Shown piece by piece: positions 27,674-35,448 of a stretch of DNA of 64,000 bases (positions within the stretch are counted from its first letter, which is position 1; the number at the start of each line of letters is the position of its first letter). The notes beneath the pieces are model-generated. The model did not search any database, was not told the DNA's origin, and saw only the letters and a list, made by a program, of their open reading frames with translations. The stretch is from Plantimonas leprariae. GTDB lineage: Bacteria; Pseudomonadota; Alphaproteobacteria; Rhizobiales; Rhizobiaceae. The stretch covers positions 62,001 through 126,000 of the forward strand of contig NZ_VZDO01000009.1 in assembly GCF_008802405.1 (NCBI RefSeq), written 5' to 3'. The translations under genes and the position numbers were made by a program.

Positions 27674-28492
27674 ATGGCGGAAACCCAAGGCCTCATGAGC
27701 GGCAAGCGCGGCCTCATCATGGGCGTCGCGAACAATCGCTCGATCGCCTGGGGAATCGCCAAGGCCCTGTCGCAGGCGGGGGCGGAGATCGCCCTCACCT
27801 ATCAGGGCGACGCGCTGAAGAAGCGGGTGGAGCCGCTGGCCGCCGAGCTCGGCGCGACGCTCGCCGGCCATTGCGACGTCGGCGACGCCGCGACGATCGA
27901 CGCCGTGTTCGCCGCGCTGGAGGAGAAGTGGGGCAAGCTCGACTTCCTCGTCCATGCCATCGGTTTCTCGGACAAGGACGAGCTGACCGGGCGCTACGTC
28001 GACACGTCCGAGGCGAACTTCACCAAGACCATGCTGATCTCGGTCTATTCCTTCACGGCGGTCGCGCAGCGCGCCGAGAAGCTGATGCGGGACGGCGGTT
28101 CGATGCTGACGCTGACCTATTACGGCGCCGAGAAGGTCATGCCGCACTATAACGTCATGGGCGTCGCGAAGGCCGCGCTGGAGGCCTCGGTCCGCTATCT
28201 CGCGGTCGATCTCGGCGGCAAGGCGATCCGGGTCAACGCCATCTCGGCCGGCCCGATCAAGACGCTGGCGGCGTCCGGCATTGGCGACTTCCGCTACATC
28301 CTGAAGTGGAACGAGTACAACGCCCCGCTGAAGCGGACGGTGACGATCGACGAGGTCGGCGCTTCGGCGCTCTACCTCCTCTCCGACATGTCCGCCGCCG
28401 TCACCGGCGAGGTGCATCACGTCGACTCCGGCTACCATACGATCGGCATGAAGGCCGTCGATGCGCCGGACATCTCGGTGGTCAAGGACTGA
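27674..28492 (+). CDS. fabI: Enoyl-[acyl-carrier-protein] reductase (NADH), FabI type
   Basis: Reduces the trans-2-enoyl-ACP double bond in the last step of each fatty acid elongation cycle. The 272-residue short-chain dehydrogenase relative has the FabI nucleotide site GLIMGVANNRSIAWGIA and the catalytic Tyr159-x6-Lys166 pair in HYNVMGVAKAALE. The substrate loop ISAGPIKTLAASGI is present and is the usual binding place of FabI inhibitors. The start lies 13 residues before the glycine motif. A weak TTGAAG -35 is visible about 78 bases upstream. Confidence 0.96.
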   Translation: MAETQGLMSGKRGLIMGVANNRSIAWGIAKALSQAGAEIALTYQGDALKKRVEPLAAELGATLAGHCDVGDAATIDAVFAALEEKWGKLDFLVHAIGFSDKDELTGRYVDTSEANFTKTMLISVYSFTAVAQRAEKLMRDGGSMLTLTYYGAEKVMPHYNVMGVAKAALEASVRYLAVDLGGKAIRVNAISAGPIKTLAASGIGDFRYILKWNEYNAPLKRTVTIDEVGASALYLLSDMSAAVTGEVHHVDSGYHTIGMKAVDAPDISVVKD

Positions 28493-28512
28493 CCGTCAGC
28501 CCTCGCATTCCG

Positions 28513-29103
28513 GTGCTGCCGCATCTCGTTCTCTGCCGTCACGGCGAAACGGACTGGAACGCCGAACGGCGCATCCAGGGACAGACGGACGTGCCGATGA
28601 ACCGGCGCGGCCTCGACCAGGCGGAGCGCAACGGCGAGACGCTGCGCGGCCTCGTCGGCGCCGGCGCGCCGGGCTGGGACTTCCTCGCCAGCCCGATGAC
28701 GCGGACGCGCGACACGATGGCGATCCTGCGCCGCGCGCTCGATCTACCCGCCGACGACTACGCCACCGACCCGCGTCTGATGGAGCTGAACTTCGGCGAC
28801 TGGCAGGGATCGACCCTCGCCGAGATCGACGTCATCCAGCCGAACGCCGTCGCGACGCGCGACCGCGCCAAGTGGAGCTACGTCCCGAGCGGCGAGGCGG
28901 GGGAAAGCTACGCCATGCTGGAGGAGCGGATGGCGGCGGTCTTCGAGGCGCTCCGGCGGCCGACGATCGTCGTCGCGCATGGCGGCATCATGCGCTGCTT
29001 CCTGCGCCGCTACGGCGGCATGGACGCCGACGCCGCGGCGCATGTCGCGATCCGGCAGGACCGGATTCTCGAATACCGCGACGGCGAGATCGCCTGGCGC
29101 TGA
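28513..29103 (+). CDS. Histidine phosphatase family protein (phosphoglycerate-mutase-like)
   Basis: A 196-residue phosphatase. The phosphohistidine motif LCRHGETDWN is at residues 7-16 (His10), the SPMTRTRDTM segment carries the second arginine, and the second histidine is in VVAHGGIMRCFL. No cofactor-dependent mutase extras are seen, so it is more likely a small-molecule phosphatase of unknown substrate. No ATG is available before the motif; a GTG at 28513, 21 bases after the fabI stop, is the most plausible start. It probably shares the fabI transcript. Confidence 0.85.
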   Translation: MLPHLVLCRHGETDWNAERRIQGQTDVPMNRRGLDQAERNGETLRGLVGAGAPGWDFLASPMTRTRDTMAILRRALDLPADDYATDPRLMELNFGDWQGSTLAEIDVIQPNAVATRDRAKWSYVPSGEAGESYAMLEERMAAVFEALRRPTIVVAHGGIMRCFLRRYGGMDADAAAHVAIRQDRILEYRDGEIAWR

Positions 29104-29115
29104 CCGCGCCGCCCG

Positions 29116-29697
29116 CTACCGCAGCAGGTGCAGCGCGGCGTACTGGATGAGCATGATCGTCTTTGCGTCGAGGATGCGCCCGTCCGCGATCATCGCGAGC
29201 GCGGCCTCGATCGTCGGCTCGATCACCTCGATGTCCTCACCCTCGTCGTGGACGCCGCCGCCCTCGGTGATCCGGTCGTCCGGCGAGTAGCGGGCGACGA
29301 AGAAGGTGAGCCGCTCCGTCACCGAGCCGGGGCTCATGAAGCTGTCGAAGATGCGCGTCACCTCGCGCACCCGGTAGCCGGTCTCCTCCTCCGTCTCCTT
29401 GCGGATCCGCTCCTCCGGCTCGGCATTGTCGAGGAGGCCGGCCGGGGCCTCGATCAGGAGATCGTCGTAGCCGTTGACGAAGGCCGGGTAGCGGAACTGC
29501 CGGACGAGGATGACGGTGCGCCGATCCGGATCGTAGAGGAGGATCACGGCGGCGTTGCCGCGATCGTAGGTCTCGCGGTTCTGCGTCTGCCACGTGCCGT
29601 CGGCGCGCTGCCAGTCGAAGGTCGTCTTCTTCAGGACGTACCAGTCGTCGGACAGCGTCCGAACCTCCTTGACCCTGACGCGATCCCTGACGCTCAT
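29116..29697 (-). CDS. Nudix hydrolase (NudK / ADP-ribose pyrophosphatase-like)
   Basis: A 193-residue Nudix enzyme that hydrolyses nucleoside diphosphate-linked substrates, probably sugars. The Nudix box is readable as GLLDNAEPEERIRKETEEET, followed by GY; Lys replaces the usual Arg in the REUxEE core. The N-terminal swapped-dimer beta domain (1-45) and VILVRQFRYPAF support the GDP-mannose/ADP-ribose pyrophosphatase group. The GSVTERLTFFVARY segment is typical of NudK. It converges on the histidine phosphatase gene. Confidence 0.85.
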   Translation of the reverse strand: MSVRDRVRVKEVRTLSDDWYVLKKTTFDWQRADGTWQTQNRETYDRGNAAVILLYDPDRRTVILVRQFRYPAFVNGYDDLLIEAPAGLLDNAEPEERIRKETEEETGYRVREVTRIFDSFMSPGSVTERLTFFVARYSPDDRITEGGGVHDEGEDIEVIEPTIEAALAMIADGRILDAKTIMLIQYAALHLLR

Positions 29698-29764
29698 GCC
29701 GTTTCCCCGCTCGATGCTGGCACCATAACGGAACCCGGCCGAAGTCGCGTCGGGAAAAGCCGGC

Positions 29765-30982
29765 TCAGCCCTCGTCCAGAATGGAGCGGTCGATGTCGCG
29801 GACGTCGCGCCGGCCGCAGAGCGCCATCGTCACGTCGAGTTCGGTGCGGATGATCTCCAGCGCGCGGGTCACGCCGTCCTGTCCGCCCGCGCCGAGGCCG
29901 TAGAGGAACGGCCGGCCGATATAGGTGCCCTTGGCGCCGAGCGCGAGCGCCTTCAGGACGTCCTGCCCCGAGCGGATGCCGCCGTCGAGATGCACCTCGA
30001 TCCGGTCGCCGACGGCGTCCACGATGCGCGGCAGCATCGAGATGGACGAGCGCGCCCCGTCGAGCTGGCGGCCGCCGTGGTTCGAGACGATGATCGCGTC
30101 CGCGCCGGTATCGGCCGCAGCCCGCGCGTCCTCGGAGTCGAGAATGCCCTTCAGGATCAGCTTGCCGCCCCATTCCCGCTTGATCCAGGCGACATCGTCC
30201 CAGGACAGTTTCGGGTCGAACTGCTCGGCCGTCCAGGACGAGAGCGACGACAGGTCCGAGACGTTCTTCGCGTGGCCGACGATGTTGCCGAAGGAGCGGC
30301 GCTTCGTGCCGAGCATCTCCATCGCCCAGAGCGGCCGCGTCGCCACCTGCCAGGCATGCTTCGGCGTCCACTTCGGCGGGGCGGACAAGCCGTTGCGCAG
30401 GTCCTTGTGGCGCTGGCCGAGAATCTGGAGATCGAGCGTCAGCACCAGCGCCGAGCAGCCGGCCGCCTTGGCGCGGCCGATGAGGTTGCGGACGAAATCG
30501 CGGTCGCGCATCACGTAGAGCTGGAACCAGAACGGCCGCTTCGTGACCGATGCGACGTCCTCGATCGAGCAGATGCTCATGGTGGACAGCGTGAAGGGCA
30601 CGCCGAAGGCTTCCGCGGCTCTCGCGCCCAGCATCTCGCCGTCGGCATGCTGCATGCCGGTCATGCCGGTCGGCGCGATCGCCACCGGCATCGCCACCCG
30701 CTCGCCGATCATTTCGCTCTGGAGGCTCCGGCCCGTCATGTCGACGAGGACGCGCTGGCGCAGCTTGATCGCGGCGAAGTCCGCCTCGTTGGCACGATAG
30801 GTGCCCTCCGTCCAGGCGCCGGAATCGGCGTAGTCGAAGAACATCTTCGGCACGCGTCGGCGGGCCCGGGCTTTCAGGTCGGCGATCGTCAGAGCAGTGG
30901 AAAGCGAACGCAGACGCTTCGCCCGCGCCGGCTGGTTCGCCGACTGGACGTCGACCGCTTCGACCCGGTGTGCTTCAGACAA
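29765..30982 (-). CDS. lldD: FMN-dependent L-lactate dehydrogenase-like alpha-hydroxy acid dehydrogenase
   Basis: Oxidises an L-2-hydroxy acid, most likely L-lactate, to the keto acid and passes electrons to the quinone pool. The 405-residue TIM-barrel protein shows FFDYADSGAWTE near the FMN entry, FQLYVMRDRDF, a LGQRHKDLRNGLSAPP block typical of LldD, the catalytic SNHGGRQLDGA histidine and DGGIRSGQDVLKA for the FMN phosphate. It probably starts at TTG 30982, behind a GGAGGAGGGG element inside the end of rhaI, overlapping it by eight bases. Its place in the rhamnose operon suggests it handles lactate made from rhamnose. Confidence 0.88.
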   Translation of the reverse strand: MSEAHRVEAVDVQSANQPARAKRLRSLSTALTIADLKARARRRVPKMFFDYADSGAWTEGTYRANEADFAAIKLRQRVLVDMTGRSLQSEMIGERVAMPVAIAPTGMTGMQHADGEMLGARAAEAFGVPFTLSTMSICSIEDVASVTKRPFWFQLYVMRDRDFVRNLIGRAKAAGCSALVLTLDLQILGQRHKDLRNGLSAPPKWTPKHAWQVATRPLWAMEMLGTKRRSFGNIVGHAKNVSDLSSLSSWTAEQFDPKLSWDDVAWIKREWGGKLILKGILDSEDARAAADTGADAIIVSNHGGRQLDGARSSISMLPRIVDAVGDRIEVHLDGGIRSGQDVLKALALGAKGTYIGRPFLYGLGAGGQDGVTRALEIIRTELDVTMALCGRRDVRDIDRSILDEG

Positions 30983-32273
30983 TCCCCCCTCCTCCGCCGA
31001 CCGAAGCCGGTCGCTCGGCCGCGACCTTGGCACGGTAGCCACTTCCCCGGTACGCCGCGATGGGGTCGATCGCCCCGCCTGCATCGACGCGCGCCTTCGC
31101 CAGGATCGGCTCGACATCGGTGCGGAACGCGTTCTTCAGCGTCTCCGACCCCATCATCGCGTCGTTCGCGTCCTGATAGCCGGTCAGCGCCGCTCGGTCG
31201 ACGAGGAGCGCCTGCGCATAGGCGCGGCGGATCTCGTTCGCCGAGCGGATCAGGCTTTCGATTGGGTCGGTGACGTTGTGCGACTGGTCGATCATGTGGG
31301 TCGGGTGCAACCGGTCCAAGGCCTCGCCCGCGCCGACGAGTTCGTTGAAGACCAGGAACAGGCGGAACGGGTCGATCGAGCCGGCGTCGAGGTCGTCGTC
31401 GCCGTAGCGCGAGTCGTTGAAGTGGAAGCCGCCGAGCTTCTTCGCGCGGATCAGGCGCGAGACGATCTGTTCGATGTTGGTGTTCGGCGCGTGATGGCCG
31501 AGATCGACGAGGCAGAAGGCTTTCTCCCCCAGTTCCTGCGCGATCATCAGGTTCGTGCCCCAGTCCGACACGACGGTCGAATAGAAGGCCGGCTCGTACA
31601 TCTTATGCTCGGTGAAGACGCGCCAGTCGCTTGGCAGCGCCGCGACGATCGCCCGCATCGATTCGAGGTAGCGGTCGAAGGAGCGGCCGAGATCGGCCTG
31701 CCCCGCGAAGTTCGTTCCGTCGCCGATCCAGACCGTGATCGCCTTCGAGCCGATCGCGGTCCCGATGCGGATCGTCTCGACGTTGTGGGCGACGGCCTGC
31801 TCGCGCACCGCGCGGTCGGCATGGGACAGCGAGCCGAACTTGTAGGACAACGGCTGGTTCGGATCGCTCGGGTGGTCCTGGAAGGTGTTGGAGTTCATCG
31901 CGTCGAAGCGGAGGCCCAGCGCGTCGGCGCGGCCTTTCAGTTCGGCGGGATCGGCCTTGTCCCAGGGAATGTGGAGCGAGACGGCCGGCGTCGCGCGGCC
32001 GAGCGCCTGGATCACCGCGCAGTCGTCGAGCTTCTCGAAGATGCCGCGCGGCTCGCCCGGCCCAGGAAACCGCGCGAACCGCGTGCCGCCCGTGCCGACG
32101 CCCCAGGACGGGACGGCGACGGTGAAGGCGGAGACCTTGCGTGCGATCGCGTCGATGTCGACGCCGCGGCGCGACAAGCGCTCGCCGAGCGAGGCGTAGT
32201 CGGCGTCGAGATGCTTTCGCCGATCGGCGTTGTGGCGCTCGATCAGGCCGGGATCGATGGGCGACATGGTCAT
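30975..32273 (-). CDS. rhaI: L-rhamnose isomerase (rhizobial RhaI)
   Basis: Converts L-rhamnose to L-rhamnulose. The 432-residue protein is the rhizobial/Pseudomonas stutzeri-type isomerase with a xylose-isomerase-like TIM barrel. Metal-site-like segments are FTEHKMYEPAFYSTVVSDWG, LVDLGHHAPNTNIEQI and GGFHFNDSRYGDDDLDAGS. The ATG at 32273 follows GGAGGGAG; an upstream GTG would include that site in the coding region and is less likely. It lies 71 bases after rhaD. The name follows Rhizobium leguminosarum, where rhaD and rhaI form one transcript. Confidence 0.94.
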   Translation of the reverse strand: MTMSPIDPGLIERHNADRRKHLDADYASLGERLSRRGVDIDAIARKVSAFTVAVPSWGVGTGGTRFARFPGPGEPRGIFEKLDDCAVIQALGRATPAVSLHIPWDKADPAELKGRADALGLRFDAMNSNTFQDHPSDPNQPLSYKFGSLSHADRAVREQAVAHNVETIRIGTAIGSKAITVWIGDGTNFAGQADLGRSFDRYLESMRAIVAALPSDWRVFTEHKMYEPAFYSTVVSDWGTNLMIAQELGEKAFCLVDLGHHAPNTNIEQIVSRLIRAKKLGGFHFNDSRYGDDDLDAGSIDPFRLFLVFNELVGAGEALDRLHPTHMIDQSHNVTDPIESLIRSANEIRRAYAQALLVDRAALTGYQDANDAMMGSETLKNAFRTDVEPILAKARVDAGGAIDPIAAYRGSGYRAKVAAERPASVGGGGGIV

Positions 32274-32344
32274 GGCAGATACTCCCTCCACCGGTTCAAG
32301 CTAGGGCTCCCTCCCTCTCCCGATCCGGGAAAGGGGACGCCGTC

Positions 32345-34447
32345 TCACCGCGTGAAGCTGATCTGGTTGCCGGCGTCGACGTTGATGATGTTGCCGGTCG
32401 ACTTCGCCGAGAGGTCCGAGGCGAGGAAGTAGACCGCCTCCGCGATGTCCTCCGGAAACACCGAGCGCTTCAGCAGCGAGCGGTTGCGGTAGTGCTCCTC
32501 CAGCTCGCTCGTGTCGATCCGCGAGGAGGCGGCGCGCTGCTCGCGCCATTCGCCGCTCCAGATCTTCGAACCGCGCAGGACCGCGTCCGGGTTCACCGTG
32601 TTGACGCGGATGCCGGCCTCCGCCCCTTCGAGCGCGAGGCAGCGGGCAAGGTGGATCTCGGCAGCCTTCGCCGTGCAGTAGGCCGAGGCGCCGGCGGAGG
32701 CCGCGAGGCCGTTCTTCGAGGCGATGAACACGATCGAGCCGCCGAGCTTCTGCCGGCGCATGAGCCGGAACGCCTCGCGCGACACGAGGAAATAGCCGGT
32801 CGCGAGGATCGAGACGTTCCGGTCCCAGACCTCCAGCGTCGTGTCCTCGATCGGCGAGGCGGAGGCGATGCCGGCATTCGAGACGAGGATGTCGAGCCCG
32901 CCATATTCGACCACGGCGTCGGCGAAGCTTCCCGCCACCTCCCCCTCGGCGGTGACGTTCATGCGGGTGGTGCGGACCTGATCCGCGCCGAACCCCTTGG
33001 CGAAATCCCCCTTCGCCGCCTCCAGCGCGCCTTCGTCGATGTCGGCCAGCACCACGCAGGCGCCCTCGGACAGCAGCCGCCCGGCGATGGCCCGGCCGAT
33101 GCCGCCGGCCCCGCCGGTGACGAGCGCGACGCGGCCCGCGAGCGGCTTCGGCTTCGGCATCCGCTGGAGCTTCGCCTCTTCCAGCAGCCAGTATTCGATG
33201 TCGAAGGCCTCCTGCTCGGGCAGGCCCTGATAGGTGTCGACGCCGGACGCGCCGCGCATGACGTTGATCGCGTTCACGTAGAACTCGGCCGCGATGCGCG
33301 CCGTCGCCTTGTCGCCGGCGAACGAGATCATGCCGACGCCGGGAACGAGATAGATCACCGCGTTCGGATCGCGGATCGCCGGGGAGTTCTCGTGCTTCGA
33401 GCGCTCGTAGTAGCCGGCATAGTCCGCCCGATACGCTTCGATCGCGCCGTCGAGGGTGGCGGCGAGCGCGTCGACGTCGCCGCTCGCGGGGTCGAAGTCG
33501 AGGACCAGCGGGCGGATCTTGGTGCGCAGAAAATGGTCAGGACAGGAGGTGCCGAGCGCCGCCAAGGGTTTCAGGTCCTTCGAACCGACGAACTGCAGCA
33601 CCGCGTCGGAATCGTCGAAGTGCCCGACCTTGGGCTTCTCGGAGCCGATCCGAGCGCGGATCTCCGGCATCAGGCGTACCGCGATCTCCCGTCGGCGCTC
33701 GGGTGCGAGCGCCGACACCGCCTCGCCGCCGAAGGCCGGCTTGCCGGCGAGCTCACCCTCGAACCATTCGATCGCGCGGTTGATGATGCGGATCGTCGTC
33801 TCGTAGCACTCCTCGGCCGAGGATCCCCAGGTGAACAGGCCGTGCGAGCCGAGGACGACTCCCTTCGCGTCCGGGTTCTCGGCGGCGAAGCGCGCGAGTT
33901 CGAGGCCGAGCTCGAAGCCCGGACGCCGCCATTCGAGCCACCCGATCTCGTCGCCGTAGACGCGATGCGTGATCTCGCGGCCGTTCACGGTCGCGGCGAT
34001 GGCAATCACCGCGTCCGGGTGCATGTGGTCGACATGCGGGTAAGGCAGATAGGCGTGGAGCGGCGTGTCGATCGAGGCGGCGCGCGGGTTGAGGTCGAAG
34101 GTGCAGTGGGGCAGGTAGCCCACCATCTCGTCCTCGTGCGCCGGGCCGCGGTAGATGTCGCGGAGCTTGTCCAGCTTGTCGAGGTAGAGCGTCGCGAAGC
34201 CGTCGAGCTTCATCGTGCCGACGTCGCCGCCCGAGCCCTTCACCCAGAGCACCGTCACGTCCTCGCCGGTCAGCGGGTCGCGATGCCGCACCTTCGCCGA
34301 GGTGTTGCCGCCGCCGTAGTTGGTGATGCGCTTGTCGGAGCCGAGCAGATTCGAGCGGTAGAGCAGCCTGCCCGGCTCGTCGAGCGCGTCGGCCTCGGCC
34401 GCGTCCCAGAGGCTCTGCAGCCGCGATGATTCGGTGACGCCGGACAT
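32345..34447 (-). CDS. rhaD: Bifunctional rhamnulose-1-phosphate aldolase / short-chain dehydrogenase RhaD
   Basis: A 700-residue fusion. Residues about 1-430 form a class II aldolase that cleaves rhamnulose 1-phosphate to dihydroxyacetone phosphate and L-lactaldehyde; ITNYGGGNTSAKV and the PYPHVDHMHPDAV histidines are the family marks. Residues about 445-700 are a short-chain dehydrogenase with the TGGAGGIGRAIA nucleotide loop and catalytic Tyr-x3-Lys in SAYCTAKAAE; it probably acts on lactaldehyde. The ATG follows GGGAGGG. The same fusion is known from rhizobia. First gene of the rhaD-rhaI-lldD arm. Confidence 0.95.
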   Translation of the reverse strand: MSGVTESSRLQSLWDAAEADALDEPGRLLYRSNLLGSDKRITNYGGGNTSAKVRHRDPLTGEDVTVLWVKGSGGDVGTMKLDGFATLYLDKLDKLRDIYRGPAHEDEMVGYLPHCTFDLNPRAASIDTPLHAYLPYPHVDHMHPDAVIAIAATVNGREITHRVYGDEIGWLEWRRPGFELGLELARFAAENPDAKGVVLGSHGLFTWGSSAEECYETTIRIINRAIEWFEGELAGKPAFGGEAVSALAPERRREIAVRLMPEIRARIGSEKPKVGHFDDSDAVLQFVGSKDLKPLAALGTSCPDHFLRTKIRPLVLDFDPASGDVDALAATLDGAIEAYRADYAGYYERSKHENSPAIRDPNAVIYLVPGVGMISFAGDKATARIAAEFYVNAINVMRGASGVDTYQGLPEQEAFDIEYWLLEEAKLQRMPKPKPLAGRVALVTGGAGGIGRAIAGRLLSEGACVVLADIDEGALEAAKGDFAKGFGADQVRTTRMNVTAEGEVAGSFADAVVEYGGLDILVSNAGIASASPIEDTTLEVWDRNVSILATGYFLVSREAFRLMRRQKLGGSIVFIASKNGLAASAGASAYCTAKAAEIHLARCLALEGAEAGIRVNTVNPDAVLRGSKIWSGEWREQRAASSRIDTSELEEHYRNRSLLKRSVFPEDIAEAVYFLASDLSAKSTGNIINVDAGNQISFTR

Positions 34448-34536
34448 GTGCCCTCCCATGCACGGGGCGGGAGCGGATCGACCCTCGCCTTCGCTACACG
34501 AACTGCGCCAATTCCGATCACCTGTCAACAAAATCA

Positions 34537-34565
34537 ATCATAACCATGCTTATGTTGCACTGCAA
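34537..34565 (-). promoter_or_regulatory. Candidate sigma-70 promoter of rhaD-rhaI-lldD
   Basis: On the minus strand TTGCAG (34560-34565) and TATGAT (34537-34542) are separated by exactly 17 bases, about 90 bases upstream of the rhaD ATG. It is the most AT-rich part of the region. A palindrome overlaps the spacer and the -10. Confidence 0.45.
34539..34554. promoter_or_regulatory. Candidate RhaR operator
   Basis: The 16-base inverted repeat CATAA-CCATGC-TTATG has CATG at its centre and overlaps the candidate rhaD promoter. A DeoR-type regulator gene lies directly next to it. Nearby TGTCAA (34524) and TGATTGACA (34585) may be further half-sites. Assignment to RhaR is inference. Confidence 0.4.
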
Positions 34566-34638
34566 TGTCGGAATATGATCGAAGATGATTGACATTTCTC
34601 GCACCGGCGTGAAGGTTGGCGGTCGGGAGAGGACAGGG

Positions 34639-35448
34639 ATGCACGAGCTGGAGCGGCACCGCATCATCCTGAGCGCCGTGCAGGGCCGCTCGGTGGCGGC
34701 GATCGGGGAACTTGCCGAACTGACAGGCGCGTCGGAGGCGACGATCCGGCGCGACATCGCGACGCTCGCGCTGCAGAAGAAGCTGAAGCGCGTGCGCGGC
34801 GGGGCGGAAGCGCCCTCCTCCTCGCCCTATGGCCGCATCGGCGGACCGACCCTCGTCGCCAACGAGGCGCAGCGGCGGCCGGAGAAGCGGGCGATCGCGC
34901 GGGCTGCCGTCGGTCTCTGCGCCGAGGGCGACGCCGTGATCATCAACGGCGGCACCACGACCTTCCAGATGGTGCACCACCTCACCGCCCTGCCCCTGCA
35001 GGTGATGACGAACTCCTTCGGCATCGCCGAGCACCTGACGAAGCACACGAAGTGCACCGTGCTGGTGCCGGCCGGCGCGATCTACCGCGAGCAGGGCCTG
35101 ATCATCAGCCCGTTCGAAGCGGACGGGATCGCGCATTTCGCCGCCGAGAAGATGTTCATGGGCTGCCGGGCGATCTCGGGCCTCGGCATCGCGGAGACCG
35201 ATCCGCTGATCGTCCAGTCCGAGCAGCGGCTGATGCGCCGTGCGAGCGAGCTGATCGTTCTGGCCGACTCCACCAAGTTCCGCTCGCGCTCGTCGATGAT
35301 CGTCGCGCCCTTGGAGCGCGTCGGCACGATCGTGACCGACGAGGGGATCGACGACGCGCACGCGCAGATGATCGAGGCGGCGGGCGTCCGGCTCGTCGTC
35401 GCGCGCGTCGAGGGACAGGCGGAGGAAGGCCAAGCTCGTGCCGGTTGA
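34639..35448 (+). CDS. rhaR: DeoR-family transcriptional regulator RhaR
   Basis: Sugar-responsive regulator of 269 residues. An N-terminal winged helix (about 1-57) contains GASEATIRRDIATL, the DeoR recognition helix, followed by KRVRGGAEAP. The C-terminal DeoR sensor domain has IINGGTTTFQMVHHL and VLADSTKF. It begins MHELERHRIIL like rhizobial RhaR and follows GGGAGAGGA, so the ATG at 34639 is preferred to 34585. It probably represses both arms until rhamnose enters. Its end overlaps rhaT by 11 bases. Confidence 0.93.
   Translation: MHELERHRIILSAVQGRSVAAIGELAELTGASEATIRRDIATLALQKKLKRVRGGAEAPSSSPYGRIGGPTLVANEAQRRPEKRAIARAAVGLCAEGDAVIINGGTTTFQMVHHLTALPLQVMTNSFGIAEHLTKHTKCTVLVPAGAIYREQGLIISPFEADGIAHFAAEKMFMGCRAISGLGIAETDPLIVQSEQRLMRRASELIVLADSTKFRSRSSMIVAPLERVGTIVTDEGIDDAHAQMIEAAGVRLVVARVEGQAEEGQARAG

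Noticed and set aside
32274-32344. Terminator between rhaD and rhaI
   Set aside because: Only a weak 5-bp stem could be formed and no T-tract follows; readthrough is expected.
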